This document shows positions 1-10,840 of a DNA stretch of 64,000 nucleotides, one piece after another (position 1 is the first letter of the stretch; every line of letters starts with the position of its first letter). The DNA lies in the NCBI GenBank assembly GCA_036245525.1, contig BTPG01000003.1:158870897-158934896 (forward strand), in the 5' to 3' direction. The stretch comes from Semisulcospira habei. Taxonomy: Eukaryota; Mollusca; Gastropoda; Semisulcospiridae. The position numbers were made by a program, and so were the translations under genes. The notes beneath the pieces were generated by a model. The model worked only from the letters and a program-made list of their open reading frames with translations, had not been told where the DNA came from and did no database searches.

Positions 1-1084
1 TTTTCACACTCTACACCTCTCCCCTGTTAAACATCATCCAGTCTCACCACATACACCACCACCTCTACGCTGATGACTCACAACTACTAGACAAAGACAA
101 ACTCGACAACGCTCGGTCACCACTGACTCGCACGGCTGACTGCTACGAAGACGTGAAAAACTGGATAACAGCAAACAAGCTTAAACTGAACGACGACAAA
201 ACGGAAGCTATGCTGGTAGGCACTCGTCAGAAACTTTCCCAGCTCCCTCCCTCTCTCCACCTTCAACTCGACAGCACCCCCATCTCCCTCTCTGACTTGG
301 CCAAAAACCTCGGCGTTATCCTAGATACCTCTCTTTCCATGACCAGCTTCGTCCCCGCCACGGCCCAGGCATACTATTTCCACCTCCGTCGCATCAATCA
401 GATCAGAAAATACCTCACTACCGAAGCTGCCACCAAACTTGCTGTCTCTCTCATCCTATCTCGCATCGACTATTGCAACTCTCTCCTTTCCGGCCTCCCT
501 CACTCCACTACTTTCACTCTCCAGCGCATCCAGAACAATGCTGCCCGCCTCTTCCTCAGAAAGAAAAAATCCGACCACATCACTCCCCTGCTCAAACTCC
601 TTCACTGGCTTCCCATCCCCCAACGCATCCAATACAAGATTCTGTCTCTCTGCTACAAATCCCTGAACAACTGCCCTCCTGCCTATCTCTCAAACTTACT
701 TCATCCCTACACTCCTCCCCGCTCCCTCCACTCCGCCTCCGACCCTCTTCGCCTCCACATCCCCCGCACCAAACTCAGCACTTTCAGCCCCCGCTCCTTC
801 TCTGTATAGGGCCCTCCACCTGGAACACTCTCCCACTCTCTCCATCAGAAAAACTCTCTCTCCTCCTTCCAGTCTGCAATCAGAACTCACCTCTTTCAAC
901 AGTTCTAGCACTATATCACCACACACCCCCACCCCAAGCTGACTGTCGTAATGTATTTCACTGTTTGTGGTACATGAGTCGTTGTCTAAAGCGTGCACAT
1001 GCGTGCGCGAGTTGTGAGTGCGCGCTTAGAGTTATAATTATTATAAGATAAGCGCATTATAAATACCGTAATTATTATTATTAT
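1..1084 (+). mobile_element. L2-like (CR1/L2 group) LINE, 3' fragment, copy 1
   Basis: This is the 3' end of a non-LTR retrotransposon cut off by the window start. It contains the last part of a reverse transcriptase, a short 3' UTR and a tail of ATT triplets (about 1069-1084). The same 3' UTR and tail end the copies at 3030-5670 and 20703-22521, so the family is defined inside this window. The RT resembles the CR1/L2 group (family knowledge). The junction at about 1085 abuts a minus-strand RTE-like fragment, suggesting insertion into that older element; this is inference because the other flank is outside. Confidence 0.85.
3..809 (+). pseudogene. L2-like LINE reverse transcriptase, C-terminal part, broken
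   Basis: The frame is open from base 3 and contains the RT catalytic motif YADD (LYADDSQLL, about bases 63-90), then the thumb and C-terminal region with the family hallmarks LLKLLHWLPIPQRIQYK and SLCYKSLNN. It stops at 807-809 where the copy at 20821-22344 reads on, because of a small indel near TCTGTATAGGG; the remaining C-terminus continues in another frame to about 906. The product would copy the LINE RNA at a nicked target. The N-terminal half is outside the window. It is probably dead because of the frame break. Confidence 0.8.
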
Positions 1085-2005
1085 CAATGCATTTCTCCTG
1101 GACCTGTCTCACAGAGAAGACCATGTCGACTGTGCTGCGGCCGGGTCTGAAGCCACACTGAGCCTCTGGGAGTGCTTCCTCAGATACAGAGCTGATCAGG
1201 CGGTTGAGGATGACTCTCGCGAGGATCTTGCCAGCAATGGACAAGAATGAGATCCCTCGGTAATTGGCACAGTCTGCTTTACTGCCCTTGTTCTTGAACA
1301 GGGAGACGATTGTAGCATCTCTAAATTCCTGTGGCATGTTCTCCTCTGCCCAGACGCATGTCAGATTGTTGAAGAAGGCGTCAAGGGTCTCAGGTCCAGC
1401 TGCTTTGAAGAGCTCTGCGGGGATGCCGTCCATGCCTACAGCCTTGCCGGAGCTAGTCTGGTTGATCGCTTTCTTGACCTCGTCCAGGGTAGGTGAAAGG
1501 TCAAGGTCATCCAGTGTCGGCTTCTGGGGAATCATGTCCAGGGCTGCGGGGTCGACAGTGGAAGGCAGGTTCAGCAGATTTGGAAGTGTTTTCTCCAGCG
1601 CTCAGTGATGCTGCCTTTGTCCTTCAGCAAGGTGAAGCCGTCGGAAGAAAAGAGAGGGGTTGTGCTGGGTCTGGCAGGGCCGTAGACAGCTTTCATAGCA
1701 CTGAAAATCTCCTTGGAGTTGTTGGATTCAGCAAAGTGTTCAAGTTCTTTTGCCTTGCTGTCCCAACAGGTGTCCTGCATGTTGCAGAGCTCTCTCTGGG
1801 CTTTTCTCTGGAGGTGTTTGAAGCGGTCTTTCTTGGACAAGGATTTGATGTCGTTCTGCCACTCGATGAAGGCACTGCGCTTTTGCTCCAGTATCTTGTT
1901 GATCTCTTCATTGTTCTCATCAAACCAATCCTGGTGTACCCTCTGCTTGGGTCCAAGCACGTCTTTGGCAGACTCCGTCATCATGCCCTTGAACTGGTTC
2001 CACAT
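1085..2005 (-). pseudogene. RTE-like LINE linker and N-terminal RT, truncated
   Basis: The first part (2005-1571) is the charged linker between endonuclease and RT. After a frame change near 1575 the second part (1535-1085) begins the RT with SSGKAVGMDGIPAELFK, NYRGISFLSIAGKILARV and AQCGFRPGRSTVDM, typical of RT blocks 0-2a. It ends before the catalytic aspartates, so it could not make a functional polymerase. The 3' part lies left of the window or is lost. Confidence 0.78.
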
Positions 2006-2521
2006 ATCAGTTGGGTTGCCAGTAAATGAACAATGAACAATGAACCTTTATTTTCCAACGGTAGAAGTTATTGGTAACAGGACCAGTTTTCAAACTTGCC
2101 GTTGATAATGGTCCATGAGCAGTTAGCAGGTCATCAAGGTGGGACTGGAAGTTTTCCTTGACGTCCAGGCGTTTCAGCTTGGCCAGGTTGAATAAAGGTC
2201 GGGTGAGCTTCAGCCTCTTCCTGTGTGCTGGTGCAATGTGCAGGTTGAGGACAGACCGCACCAGCCGATGGTCGGTCCAGCACTCGGCTCCTCTCATGGC
2301 TCTGGTGATTTTGACATCACGAGTATCCCACTGGCGGACAGTGACATAGTCTATGAGATGCCACTGCTTGGACCTGGGATGCATCCATGTTGTCTTGTAC
2401 TTACTAGCCAGCCTGAAGAGGGTGTTGGTGATGTCCATTCTCAGCACACAATGCCAGCAGCAGCAGGCCATTGCTGTTCATCTTACCCAGCCCGTGTGGG
2501 CCCATCACTCCTTCCCAGCAG

Positions 2522-3019
2522 TCATTTGCGCCCAACTCGAGCATTAAAGTCACCAAGCACAATGAGTTTGTCACTTGCAGGAGTGGACTTCAGGAGGGAG
2601 TCGAGGCTCTCATAGAACGCCTCCTTGTCGTCATCGGCGTTGGTGAGTGTCGGAGCATAGGCGCTGATGATAGTGACATGTTGGGTGTGGGAGATGGGGA
2701 AACAGAGCTTCATCACTCGTTCACTGATGCCTGTGGGAAGAGAAGGCAGCTTTCGGAGGAGCGTGGTACGGATGGCGAAGCCAACTCCGTGTATCCTGTC
2801 CTCATTCTCAGCTTTGCCCTTCCAGAAATAGGTGTACCCACCCTCAGGTTCACAGATCGAGCCTTCGTCAGCAAATCTGGTTTCACTAAGAGCCGCAATG
2901 TCGATCTTATATCTCGCCATCTCCCTGGCTATGAGGGCTGTTTTTCTATGCGGTCTCTGCGTCTGATCTCTGTCCAACAGGGTTCGTACATTACACGTAC
3001 CGAGGATACATCTTCTCAT
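2522..3019 (-). pseudogene. AP endonuclease domain of RTE-like LINE
   Basis: About 165 residues starting near MRRCILGTCNVRTLLD. Visible endonuclease landmarks are the N-terminal CNVRTLLD block, ALSETR (metal-binding Glu), IISAYAPT and LGDFNARVG (catalytic DFN). This enzyme nicks the target strand to prime reverse transcription. The frame is lost at about 2522 and the domain continues in another frame to about 2130, where WTDHRLV supplies the C-terminal catalytic Asp-His. It is one broken ORF2, not a free-standing gene. Confidence 0.8.
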
Positions 3020-3029
3020 GTATATATCG

Positions 3030-5670
3030 CCCCCCCCCCCCCCTCCAAGCTCTCAAAACAAACTCACAAACTCCATATTCCTCACCGAGTTCGACCTCCT
3101 CATCGACCACTACAGCACATGACCCGGAAAACACATCCTTCTTGGCAACTTCAACTTCCTCTTCGACAAACCTGACCACCCTGACACAAAACGCCTTTGC
3201 ACATCACTTTTAAACCACAATCTTACACAACACATCACTAAACCCACCCACCGACTTGGCCACACCCTCGACTGGATCATCACCCGCACCTCCAATCAAC
3301 TCTTCCTCGACTCCCGAAAAAAACCAAGCTCTTTGTCTCTTGTCGCAAACTAAAATCTGTCAACTGAGAGAGCTTCTTCGACGAAGCTGTTGACCTTCTC
3401 TCGGACCCGCCACCTCTCCTGATCTTGCATCCCATTTCGATTCCTCCCTTCGAAAACTTCTAGACATCCACGCCCCTGTCACCACCTGCTCCATACCCAA
3501 TGACTCCCCTCCCCCTGGCTCACTGACGACATAGCTGATGCCAAGCACGAGCGCAGACAAGCGGAACGCCACTGGCGCTCATCCGACTTCACCATTCACA
3601 GACAGATCTTCCAAACCACCAGATTCAAAGTCTGCAGAATGATCTCCGACTCCAAACGTAAACATCTTCAAAACAAAATCCTGGCATCCACTTCATCCAA
3701 AACCCTCAACGCTACCATGAACACACTCCTAGGCACTTCTAAAGACTCTCCTCTTCCCAACACACACAGCAAAGAAGAACTCCCATCCGCTTTTTCCACC
3801 TATTTCTCCGACAAAATCCAAACTCTGCGCAACACACTCGATAATCTGCCTTCTCCGCCTTGCCTTCCTGACCCCCCCTTTTCCGGCACTCCCCTCTCGT
3901 CCTTCCGCCCCGTCTCTCAGGATGAAGTCCTCAAGACCATAAAGTCCATGACTTTAAAAACCTGTGAACTAGACCCTCTCCCAGCTTCTCTCTACCGGGA
4001 CGGCCTTCCAAAACTTTTGCCCTTCATCACCGACATCATCAACACATGTCTAGAAAATGGCTCCGTCCCCGATATCTTCAAGTCCGCCATTGTCCGTCCT
4101 CTCCTCAAAAAAACACAACCTCGACCCAAACGATCTCAAGAACAATCAAGAACTACCGCCCAGTCTCCAATCTCTCTTTCCTGTCCAAGCTTCTTGAGAA
4201 GGTTGTCCTCAACCAGCTCAACCTCCACCTCGCCGACAACAACCTCCTCAGTCCCTTCCAGTCTGCCTATCGCAAACATCAAAACATCACAGCACTGAAA
4301 CAGCCCATCTACATATCCTAAACGACCTGCTTATCTCCACCGACTCGGGCAACATCTCCCTTCTTACGCTAAGTGATCTCTCTGCCGCCTTCGACACCAT
4401 AGACCACTCTATCCTCCTCCATCGTCTTCACCACTCCTTTGGCATCACTGACTCTGCTCACTCCTGGTTTTTCTCCTACCTCTCCGACAGACAGCAATCC
4501 GTCACCATCGACGGCGTCTCCTCCAACCCAGTCAGGCTCTCCTGCGGCGTTCCACAGGGGTCCATCTTGGGTCCGGTCCTTTTCACACTCTACACCTCTC
4601 CCCTGTCCAACATCATCCAGTCTCACCACATACACCACCACCTCTATGCTGACGACTCACAACTACTAGACAAAGACAAACTCGACAACACTCAGTCACT
4701 ACTGACTCGCACGGCTGACTGCTACGAAGACGTGAAAAACTGGATGACAGCAAACAAGCTCAAACTGAACGACGACAAAACGGAAGCCCTGCTGGTAGGT
4801 ACTCGCCAGAAACTTTCCCAGCTCCCCCCTTCTCTCCACCTTCAACTCGACAGCACCCCCATCTCCCTCTCTGACTCGGTCAAGAACCTCGGCGTTATCC
4901 TCGATTCCTCTCTTTCCATGACCAGCTTTGTCTCTGCCATGGCCCAGGCATGTTATTTCCAACTCCGCTGCATCAGTCAGATCAGAAAATACCTCACTAC
5001 TGAAGCTGCCACCAAACTCGCTGTCTCTCTCATCTTATCTCGCATCGACTACTGCAACTCTCTCCTTTCCGGCCTTCCTCACTCTGCCACTCTCACTCTA
5101 AAGCGCGTCCAGAACAATGCTGCCTGCCTCGTCCTCAGAAAGAAAAAATACGACCACATCACTCCCCTGCTCAAGCTCCTTCACTGGCTCCCCATCCCCC
5201 AACGCATCCAATACAAGATTCTGTCTCTCTGCTACAAATCCCTGAACAACTACGCTCCTACCTATCTCTCCAACTTACTTCACACCTACACTCCTTCCCG
5301 CTCCCTCCGCTCCGCCTCCGACCCTCTTCGCCTCCACATCCCCCGCACCAAACTCAGCACTTTTGGCCCCCGCTCCTTCTCCGTCTACGGTCCATCCACC
5401 TGGAACACCCTCCCACTCTCTCTCCGTCAGAAATACTCTCTCTCCTCCTTCCAGTCCGCCCTCAAAACTCACCTCTTTCAACAGTTTTAGCACTATATCA
5501 CTACACTCCCCACCCCAAGCTGACCGTCGTAATGTATTTTCACTATTTGTGGTACGTGAGTCATTGTCTAAAGCGTGCGCATGCGTGTGCGAGTTGTGAG
5601 TGCACGCTTAGAGTTATAATTATTATAAGATAAGCGCATTATAAATACCGTAATTATTATTATTATTATA
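3030..5670 (+). mobile_element. L2-like LINE, copy 2 (endonuclease C-terminus to tail)
   Basis: This copy starts at a run of 14 C (3030-3043), runs through the C-terminal endonuclease in broken frames (bases 3045-3340, recognisable as GNFNFLFDKPDHPDT then THRLGHTLDWIITRT), the whole RT and the same 3' UTR and ATT tail as copies 1 and 3. The 5' part, including ORF1 and most of the endonuclease, is missing, as expected for 5'-truncated LINE insertions. No target duplication was identified with confidence. Confidence 0.85.
3639..5490 (+). pseudogene. L2-like LINE reverse transcriptase, frameshifted
   Basis: Three open pieces make one RT. 3639-4130 holds the N-terminal linker and RT block 0 (TCELDPLPASLY). 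About 4046-4321 continues in another frame after an indel in an A-run near 4112. A third frame starts at about 4567 (GPVLFTLYTSPL) and runs to the stop at 5488-5490, including YADDSQLL and the complete C-terminus. GVPQGS is disrupted to GVPQGSI near 4550. The intact equivalent is at 20821-22344. It is non-coding today. Confidence 0.82.
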
Positions 5671-5875
5671 AGTTTCTTTCTTTGTTTTTCTTTTCGACGC
5701 ATAAAAGGGTTAATCCGCCAGCCGCGGTAAGCTGACCGGTTTGGTGTAGAGCAGGCAATGTTTGAAACACCTTTTCTAGTTCCCTCCCTTACTAGGGTGA
5801 GCAGTGCTGTCCTGAAGAGGGCTGTTCAGTCGCCTGGGATGCTGCCAAACTTCCCTGCTGCCCCTGGTACAGGGG

Positions 5876-7200
5876 CAGCAGCGGACCTAGCGGACGCGTA
5901 TCTGCATATACCCTTCCATCCGGCGTCGCAGCATTACCTGCGCTTCGCTTTCCACGGGGTAGTTTATCAGTTCTAGCCCTACCTCTCGGACTTAACCTCA
6001 GCCCCTGGGTCTTCACCAGGATTATGGATGGTGTGGTGGCAAGGTTCTGGCAAGCGGCTTCCAGCCCGACGTCCAACTATCTGGATGACCTGCTGTTACG
6101 GAACCAGATGGCGAGGGTTTTGGAGACCGACAGAGATGCCCCGCTGACTCTGCTCCGTCGCCTAGGTTTCCTGGTACCTTCTCGCCAGTTTGTCCACCTA
6201 GGCATGGATTTCCTGACCGACATCAACCGGGTACGACTACCAGTGAACGGATACAGAGCATAGTGGAAGTGTCACTCAGAGCGTCTCATGCGGAAGCTCT
6301 CCCGGCCAGGGCCTGGCTCCGACTGTTAGGCCTGCTAGCGCAGCAATGGATCTTCTTCCCTTAGGCAGACTCTACGCTCGGTTGATTCAACTTCATCTGC
6401 TCCTGCACTGGCACCCCTCCTCGGGCGTTCTAGCGACCTTGGTTCCGAGGACGGAGTTGGTTCAGTCTCATCTCCAGCATTGGTCGGACAGTGCCTGGTT
6501 GGCGTCGGGATACCCCTCTTCTCCCCTCCTCAGCTTCCATCTGCATGGACGCGAGCCGCTCAGGCTGGGGGGCTCTTCTACTGCCAGAGTCCGCCTCTGC
6601 CTCAGGCAGCTGGACAGAAGAGCAGACAGACAGACATGTCAACTGCCTGAAGATGAAGGTGGTGTGGCTGGCTCTCATTGTTTGGGAAGAACGACTCGTG
6701 AATAGGCTTGTGCTGGTGCCTTCTGACAACTCGACTGTCGTGGCCTACATTCAGAACCAGGGGGGAACGTGCACACTCTCCCTCGGCATCCTCGGGTACC
6801 AAGTCCTCCTGTGGTGCAGGGATCGGGGCATTACCCTGCAGGTGCGACATTCCAGGCCATCTCTATGTTCTAGCAGACTCTTGCGACGAGGCCAGATTAC
6901 ACAAGGCCAGATTACACACAGAGTGGTCGCTACGCCCAGATATCTTCCAGCTACTCGGCGCACGTTGGGAAACGCCGATGATCGACCTCTTCACCACAAG
7001 ATGGAACAGCAAGCTGCCACTGTTTGTCTTCCCCGTACCGGATCCACAAGCCTGGGCCGTAGACGCACTCTCCATCCCGTGGGACGGACTCCTGGCGTAC
7101 GCATTTCCTCCCACAGTGCTGGCGCCAAGGTCCTTCAGAAACTCAGTGGCATCAATACGATTCTGATCCTAATGGCCCCATTCAGTTGGTCCAAGAGCGC
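5876..7200 (+). pseudogene. DIRS copy A RT-RNase H, broken
   Basis: RT blocks from DLADAYLHIPF through FGLNLSPWVFTRIMD (frame lost near 5970) and SNYLDDLLLRNQ, with the catalytic YLDD kept. The RNase H region follows in other frames (CMDASRSGWG near 6545; SDNSTVVAYIQNQGG near 6722), then the Dam-like tail IDLFTTRWNSKLPLFV near 6980. A direct repeat of AGATTACACA sits at 6894-6919. The N-terminal half of the RT is missing. At least four frame changes make it a relic. In an intact element it would copy the RNA into DNA and remove the RNA strand. Confidence 0.78.
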
Positions 7201-7366
7201 TTGATCCTTGCGACGGACCCACCACTGGCCCTTCCCACACCGAGTACGATGCTCAAGCAGCCCAGGCAACAGCTGTTCCTTCCGTGCCCAGAGCGACTGA
7301 TGTTACACGCTTAGAGATTGTCCGGCAGGCCCTCGCAGCAAGAGGCTTTTCAGGTGCTGCAGTAAA

Positions 7367-8275
7367 GTGATCTCTGCAGCCCGGAGGGTCTCCACTCGTA
7401 ACGTCTACGAAGGAAGTGGCGATGGTGGCAGACGCTTACCGACACCTGGGTCGGCCGGATCCGGGAGCGTGCAAAGACTTGGCAGATCTGATGTCTCCCT
7501 TCGATCTGCAGTGGCCAGCCTCACGTTCGTTGGTCCCACGCTGGGACTTTTCCTGGGTGCTCACCTGGCTCAACTCCGAGAGATTTGAGCCCCTACCATT
7601 AGCACGCCAGGGAGACCTAACCAGGAAGACCTGCTTCCTGCTTGCACTTGCCACAGCATCTCGTGTTAGCGAGATAGATGCCATTTCGGTGCGACCCTCC
7701 TGTCTCCAACGTAGGACCGATGGTTTTGTGCAGCTGCTTATGGATCCTGCCTTCTTGGCAAGGAACCGCCTTCCAGCGTCAGCCCCTCAAGTCGTGATCG
7801 TCCAACCTCTTGGGGCGGGCAACGGACCAGCCACGGGACTCCCGCCTACAGGACCCTGTCAGGGTCCTTAAAGTGTACCTGCGCAGAACTAAGACAAGGG
7901 CGCTCGCGCCTTTTCCTGCCCTTGGCTCCGGGCAGACGAGACTTATCGGCGCAAACAATCTCCTCCTGGCTACGCTGGGTTATTCGGTCGGCATACAAAG
8001 AGCTCGCCCCAGAGCAAGCTAAAACGATGTGCATCGGGGCTCATGAAGTCCGAGCAGTGGCAGTGAGCATCGCCTTTGACCGAAACTGTGCGGTGAGGGA
8101 TATTGTGGCAGCCGTGGGTTGGCGGACCGAGTCTACCTTCGCCTGCTTCTAACTATGAGACCTAACCGGCCAGCGCACCAACCTTGGCCTTGTGGGGGAT
8201 ATCTCGGCAGCACAGCACTCCCTCCCAGCGCCTCAGGCGCCATGGGTAACGCCTAGCTAAAATTGTTGGGAGTGG
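7367..8275 (+). pseudogene. DIRS copy A tyrosine recombinase, broken
   Basis: The recombinase core is read mainly at 7416-7871 and 7922-8152. Catalytic landmarks seen are ATASRVSEI (first Arg), AHEVRAVAVS (His-x-x-Arg) and VGWRTESTFACF. The codon that in copy D encodes the nucleophilic Tyr (TAC in FYLRD) is TAA here at about 8151, so the protein would stop exactly at the active site. The N-terminal part has a deletion between the VYEG motif (about 7406) and MVADAYRHLG. It is an inactive relic. Confidence 0.8.
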
Positions 8276-8365
8276 GCGCGTAGGGAGGGGCCTCGGTAGT
8301 TCGCGCCTTAGCGGGGGCATGGGGAGGTGTACTAAGCTTGCGGCACCCTCCGCCTATTTGCCATT

Positions 8366-8470
8366 CTTCCTAGTAGTAATGTCATCGGTAATGATTTTGA
8401 GAAAATAAATGAATTTTTCTCTAAAATGTATTTTTTCAAAAAATACTTACCAGTGACATTACTCAGAGGA
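8366..8470 (+). repeat. DIRS copy A internal complementary region
   Basis: The left half (CTTCCTAGTAGTAATGTCAT onward) has the layout of the reverse complement of a left element end, and the right half (TTTTTCTCTAAAATG onward) mirrors this copy's own right end at 8660-8730. The missing left repeat can therefore be partly predicted from it. It is the expected splint for joining the ends of a circular intermediate in DIRS elements. Confidence 0.75.
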
Positions 8471-8883
8471 CCCTCCCTCCTACCCCGCTTGCCGCAGTAG
8501 AGCTAAGGCTCAGATACTGGCGGGAAAGGGGTGAGTGCACTACCGGATAGAGTGGCATGGGAGGCTACTTGGGGTATACTGGTAATGACACTCTTGGGTT
8601 GCCTCCCCTGTTGTGAGAGACACAAAGTTTGGGGGGGCTGAAATTGATAAGCTAAGCGGAGCTTCCTAGTAGTAATGTCATCGGTAAGTTGTTTGGTTTT
8701 TTTTTTCATGCATTTTAGAGAAAAAAATCATTTTTTTGTTTGTTTTTTTATTTTAAAAAAAAATGTTAATGTAGTTAAGTGCAGAAGTTGCCCTCAGAAC
8801 ATTTTAGTCATTCTGTGTGCGTGCCTGTGATTTTGACCTTGCAACCATGGGCTATAAGGGCCGGAGTCACAGACCAGCACACA

Positions 8884-8965
8884 TTAACCATTTGGCTGTC
8901 AGCAGCGACTTTTGTCGTGATGAAATCATCATGACAAAAGTCGGTGCAAAAGCCAGAGGGGTTAA
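8884..8965. mobile_element. Foldback MITE, TTAA type (family 1)
   Basis: TTAA at both ends and arms that fold on each other around the centre (CGACTTTTGTCGTGATGA against TCATCATGACAAAAGTCG). The inner arms are almost perfect. It ends only 29 bases before the splice acceptor of ST7 exon 1, leaving just the pyrimidine tract. Confidence 0.75.
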
Positions 8966-8994
8966 TAAGTCTTACCTCTTTCATTATTGTTCAG

Positions 8995-9073
8995 TCATGC
9001 AGATGGCATGGAGAGAAAGAAATCCTCAGGCCCGAATTAAAGCAGCTCACGAAGCACTGGAGAAAAACCCCGA
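8995..9073 (+). CDS. ST7: ST7 homologue, internal exon 1 of this window
   Basis: Acceptor TTTCATTATTGTTCAG at 8979-8994, donor GTAAGT at 9074. The exon enters with two bases that complete an Ile codon, encodes MQMAWRERNPQARIKAAHEA and a few more residues, and leaves two bases of a Glu codon. The block WRERNPQAR with AAHEALE is a signature of the ST7/ST7-like membrane protein family, which in vertebrates is a multi-pass protein linked to growth control; its biochemical role is unclear. The upstream exon carrying the membrane segments was not found in 1-8994. Confidence 0.93.
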
Positions 9074-9721
9074 GTAAGTACATGATTTTGCTTTGCAGAG
9101 AAGCGTGCTCATGCAATTAATACTTTGTTGGAAAAATGACGCTCGAATCTATGTTAATTTTAATGCTTTGTTTTGGACTTTCATGTTCTTAGCATATAGC
9201 GCAAATATCGCATGATTTGCAAAGTAAAAATAATATTACTGAATTTTATTAACGTAACTTCTTCAAGTAAGAATAATTTGACAGATGCTGTCTCATCCTA
9301 TGTAAAGCACATGTAAATGTTTTTACCTCTTCATCTGCCAGCTAACGCAGATTGTGCTTCTGCAATCTTTGTTAGTCCTTTGCTTTTCGGTAGCGGTTTT
9401 TGTTGCGATGATTCTTATAGGAATCGTCACGACAAAAACCGCTATTGACAAGCAGAGGGTTAGTATAATGCTAAAGAGTCCCAGCCATCCAGGAACATGG
9501 ATGTAAGGGGTGTCAGCAAGAGGTATAGAGCCTCATGGGCCCTTGCAACTGCTCTTGCTGTTGGTTTGTGTTCACTTTTCTCAAGTCAAGTGGTTAAAAC
9601 TGCACCGTGCGTGTATAAAGTGCGTGCAGGGTGAGAGCAGCATTTCATACCAGGCTGTCAGTGTGTAAGTGACACCTTGTGCTATTATGGTAGCTGATGT
9701 TGGTGCTTTATTGTTGTGCAG
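9074..9721 (+). other. ST7 intron 1
   Basis: AT-rich intron of 648 bases. It holds one foldback MITE (9372-9463) and a left half of the CATGAG-type hairpin family near 9508-9560 (CAAGAGGTATAGAGCCTCAT). Nothing else is recognisable. Confidence 0.8.
9372..9463. mobile_element. Foldback MITE, family 1
   Basis: Ends are TTAG/TTAG (degenerate TTAA). The arms GCGGTTTTTGTTGCGATGAT and ATCGTCACGACAAAAACCGC pair around TTCTTATAGGA. It is the same family as 8884-8965, 10749-10840 and 20167-20253. Confidence 0.7.
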
Positions 9722-9776
9722 GTGTGCTCCTGCCATGATTTTACTAGCAGAAGAGGAGGCCACAACTATCATTGAG
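9722..9776 (+). CDS. ST7: ST7 homologue, exon 2
   Basis: Acceptor TTGTTGTGCAG ends at 9721; donor GTAAGT at 9777. One base completes the Glu codon from exon 1, then 18 codons encode CAPAMILLAEEEATTIIE. The motif ILLAEEEATTI is nearly invariant in ST7 proteins. The exon ends in phase 0. The short size (55 bases) and exact phase fit to both neighbours make the assignment firm. Confidence 0.93.
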
Positions 9777-9851
9777 GTAAGTTGACAGCAGTCTTCTCTC
9801 TCGTGCGGCTATATTTGTTGTGGAAAGGGCTAATTGCCTCATGTGCATTGA

Positions 9852-9975
9852 TGGCACTAGCATATACTGATGAGCAAAAGAAATGTGATATTTTTGGAAT
9901 CATTGGAAACACTTTTTTTGTTTCTGATGATTTAAAAAATGTTGCATTTCTTTTGCTCATCAGTATGTGTGCCAG
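9852..9975. mobile_element. Small inverted-repeat MITE with Tc1/mariner-like ends
   Basis: Arms of about 30 bases, ATACTGATGAGCAAAAGAAA on the left and its mirror TTTCTTTTGCTCATCAGTAT on the right, around a 50-base AT-rich loop. TA dinucleotides sit at the arm ends, compatible with a TA target. It lies in ST7 intron 2. Confidence 0.72.
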
Positions 9976-10434
9976 TCTATGACTTTAGACCATACATCTG
10001 CAAAAGGAGATGCACGGTCCGGAAACAAAGATTAGCACACAATTGGTAATTCCATTATGTACTGTGTACCAGTAGCCATAACCTCTCAAATCAGTGCAGT
10101 GATGTTGAAATCGCTTTCAATTACCAGTGTCTGCTTGAACATTATTCTTCAATTTCTTGATAACTTTTGGCTGATTTGAATAATGATGCCCACATTTTTC
10201 CTTCGCATGCATATTTATTGTACATATTTGATTCAACTGGAAAATGTCATTGCCATAATGCTGTTTTGACACTCTCACTGTTACACAAAACGAACGTGCA
10301 TTTTCTTTATGTTTCACATAATTTACATTCATGTTCTTATAGATAGGGTGTTCCAGTCTGTGAGTTTGACCTTACCGCCTTAAAGCCATAAAGTCAAAAA
10401 TCACAACCCACATGTGGTTCTTTTCATGTTGTAG
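9976..10434 (+). other. ST7 intron 2, remainder
   Basis: About 460 bases of AT-rich intron after the MITE. I see no gene, RNA or further repeat structure that I can support. Confidence 0.6.
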
Positions 10435-10534
10435 GCAGAGAAAATGTTGAAACAAGCATACAAGTCAGCAGAAACCAGCTACCGCAAGTCACAGGCTAGT
10501 CAACACCAGAACGCTGTACAAGAGGCATTACACA
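10435..10534 (+). CDS. ST7: ST7 homologue, exon 3
   Basis: Acceptor TTTTCATGTTGTAG ends at 10434; donor GTGAGT at 10535. It encodes AEKMLKQAYKSAETSYRKSQ and 13 more residues ending ALH, then one base of an Arg codon. It aligns with the ST7 stretch that starts AEKLFKQAL. This helical region resembles a tetratricopeptide-like repeat. It is more divergent than exons 2 and 4 but in the right order and phase. Confidence 0.92.
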
Positions 10535-10564
10535 GTGAGTATATAGTCTTTCACCCGCCTCTGT

Positions 10565-10631
10565 GTGCAAGAAGCAAAGATTCTCATGAGCCCAGTTGGC
10601 CACCAGGACTCATGAAAATCAGTATCTGTTG
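10565..10631. repeat. CATGAG-type hairpin repeat, degenerate
   Basis: GCAAGAAGCAAAGATTCTCA and its partial mirror ACTCATGAAAATCAGTATCT flank a short loop. The clean member of this family is at 38045-38110; further degenerate members are near 9508, 11368, 36000 and 37000. Confidence 0.55.
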
Positions 10632-10748
10632 CATGATTACCGGTAATGACTTTCAATGTGTCTGAAATCGGTACTGTCTAAATGAAAATCCCTTATCTAA
10701 AATAATGTTTCTCTAATGCTTTATGTATTGTGTATGACTTTGCAATTT

Positions 10749-10840
10749 ATAACCCTTTGGGTGTCAGTAAAGGTTTTAGTCGCAATAATTCCTAAATGAA
10801 TCATCATGACAAAAACTACTACTGACACTCAAAGGGTTAA
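10749..10840. mobile_element. Foldback MITE, family 1
   Basis: Right end AAAGGGTTAA is intact and the left end is TATAACCCTTTGG (TTAA changed by one base). Arms AACCCTTTGGGTGTCAGTA and TACTGACACTCAAAGGGTT pair. It is the best-preserved outer stem of the family. Confidence 0.75.

Larger units (their letters stand above)
1085..3019 (-). mobile_element. RTE-like APE-type LINE, broken minus-strand fragment
   Basis: Read on the minus strand from 3019 to 1085 this is an AP-endonuclease domain, a linker and the first third of a reverse transcriptase. It belongs to the non-LTR group often mis-annotated as craniofacial development protein 2-like; I place it near RTE from motif style only. The RT stops in mid-domain at 1085, exactly where the ATT tail of an L2-like LINE begins. 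A segment around 2028-2115 does not fit the expected linker and contains a GTTCATT-type short repeat. Several frame changes make this a relic. Confidence 0.75.
5876..8730 (+). mobile_element. DIRS-like retrotransposon copy A, 5'-truncated
   Basis: The element begins abruptly inside the RT at DLADAYLHIPF; there is no left terminal repeat or ORF1. It continues through RNase H and tyrosine recombinase to a 3' region with an internal complementary region (8366-8470) and a right inverted terminal repeat (about 8505-8730). The terminal motif CATCGGTAA recurs in all copies. The 205 bases between the LINE tail at 5670 and 5876 show no recognisable feature. The right flank is a T-rich run, as for the other copies. 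Confidence 0.85.

Noticed and set aside
696..998. Minus-strand open frames rich in Glu/Gly/Val antisense to the L2-like LINEs (also 4369-4962, 21223-21822)
   Set aside because: They are shadows of the Ser/Pro/Leu-rich RT coding strand, recur at identical positions in each copy and have no independent motif.
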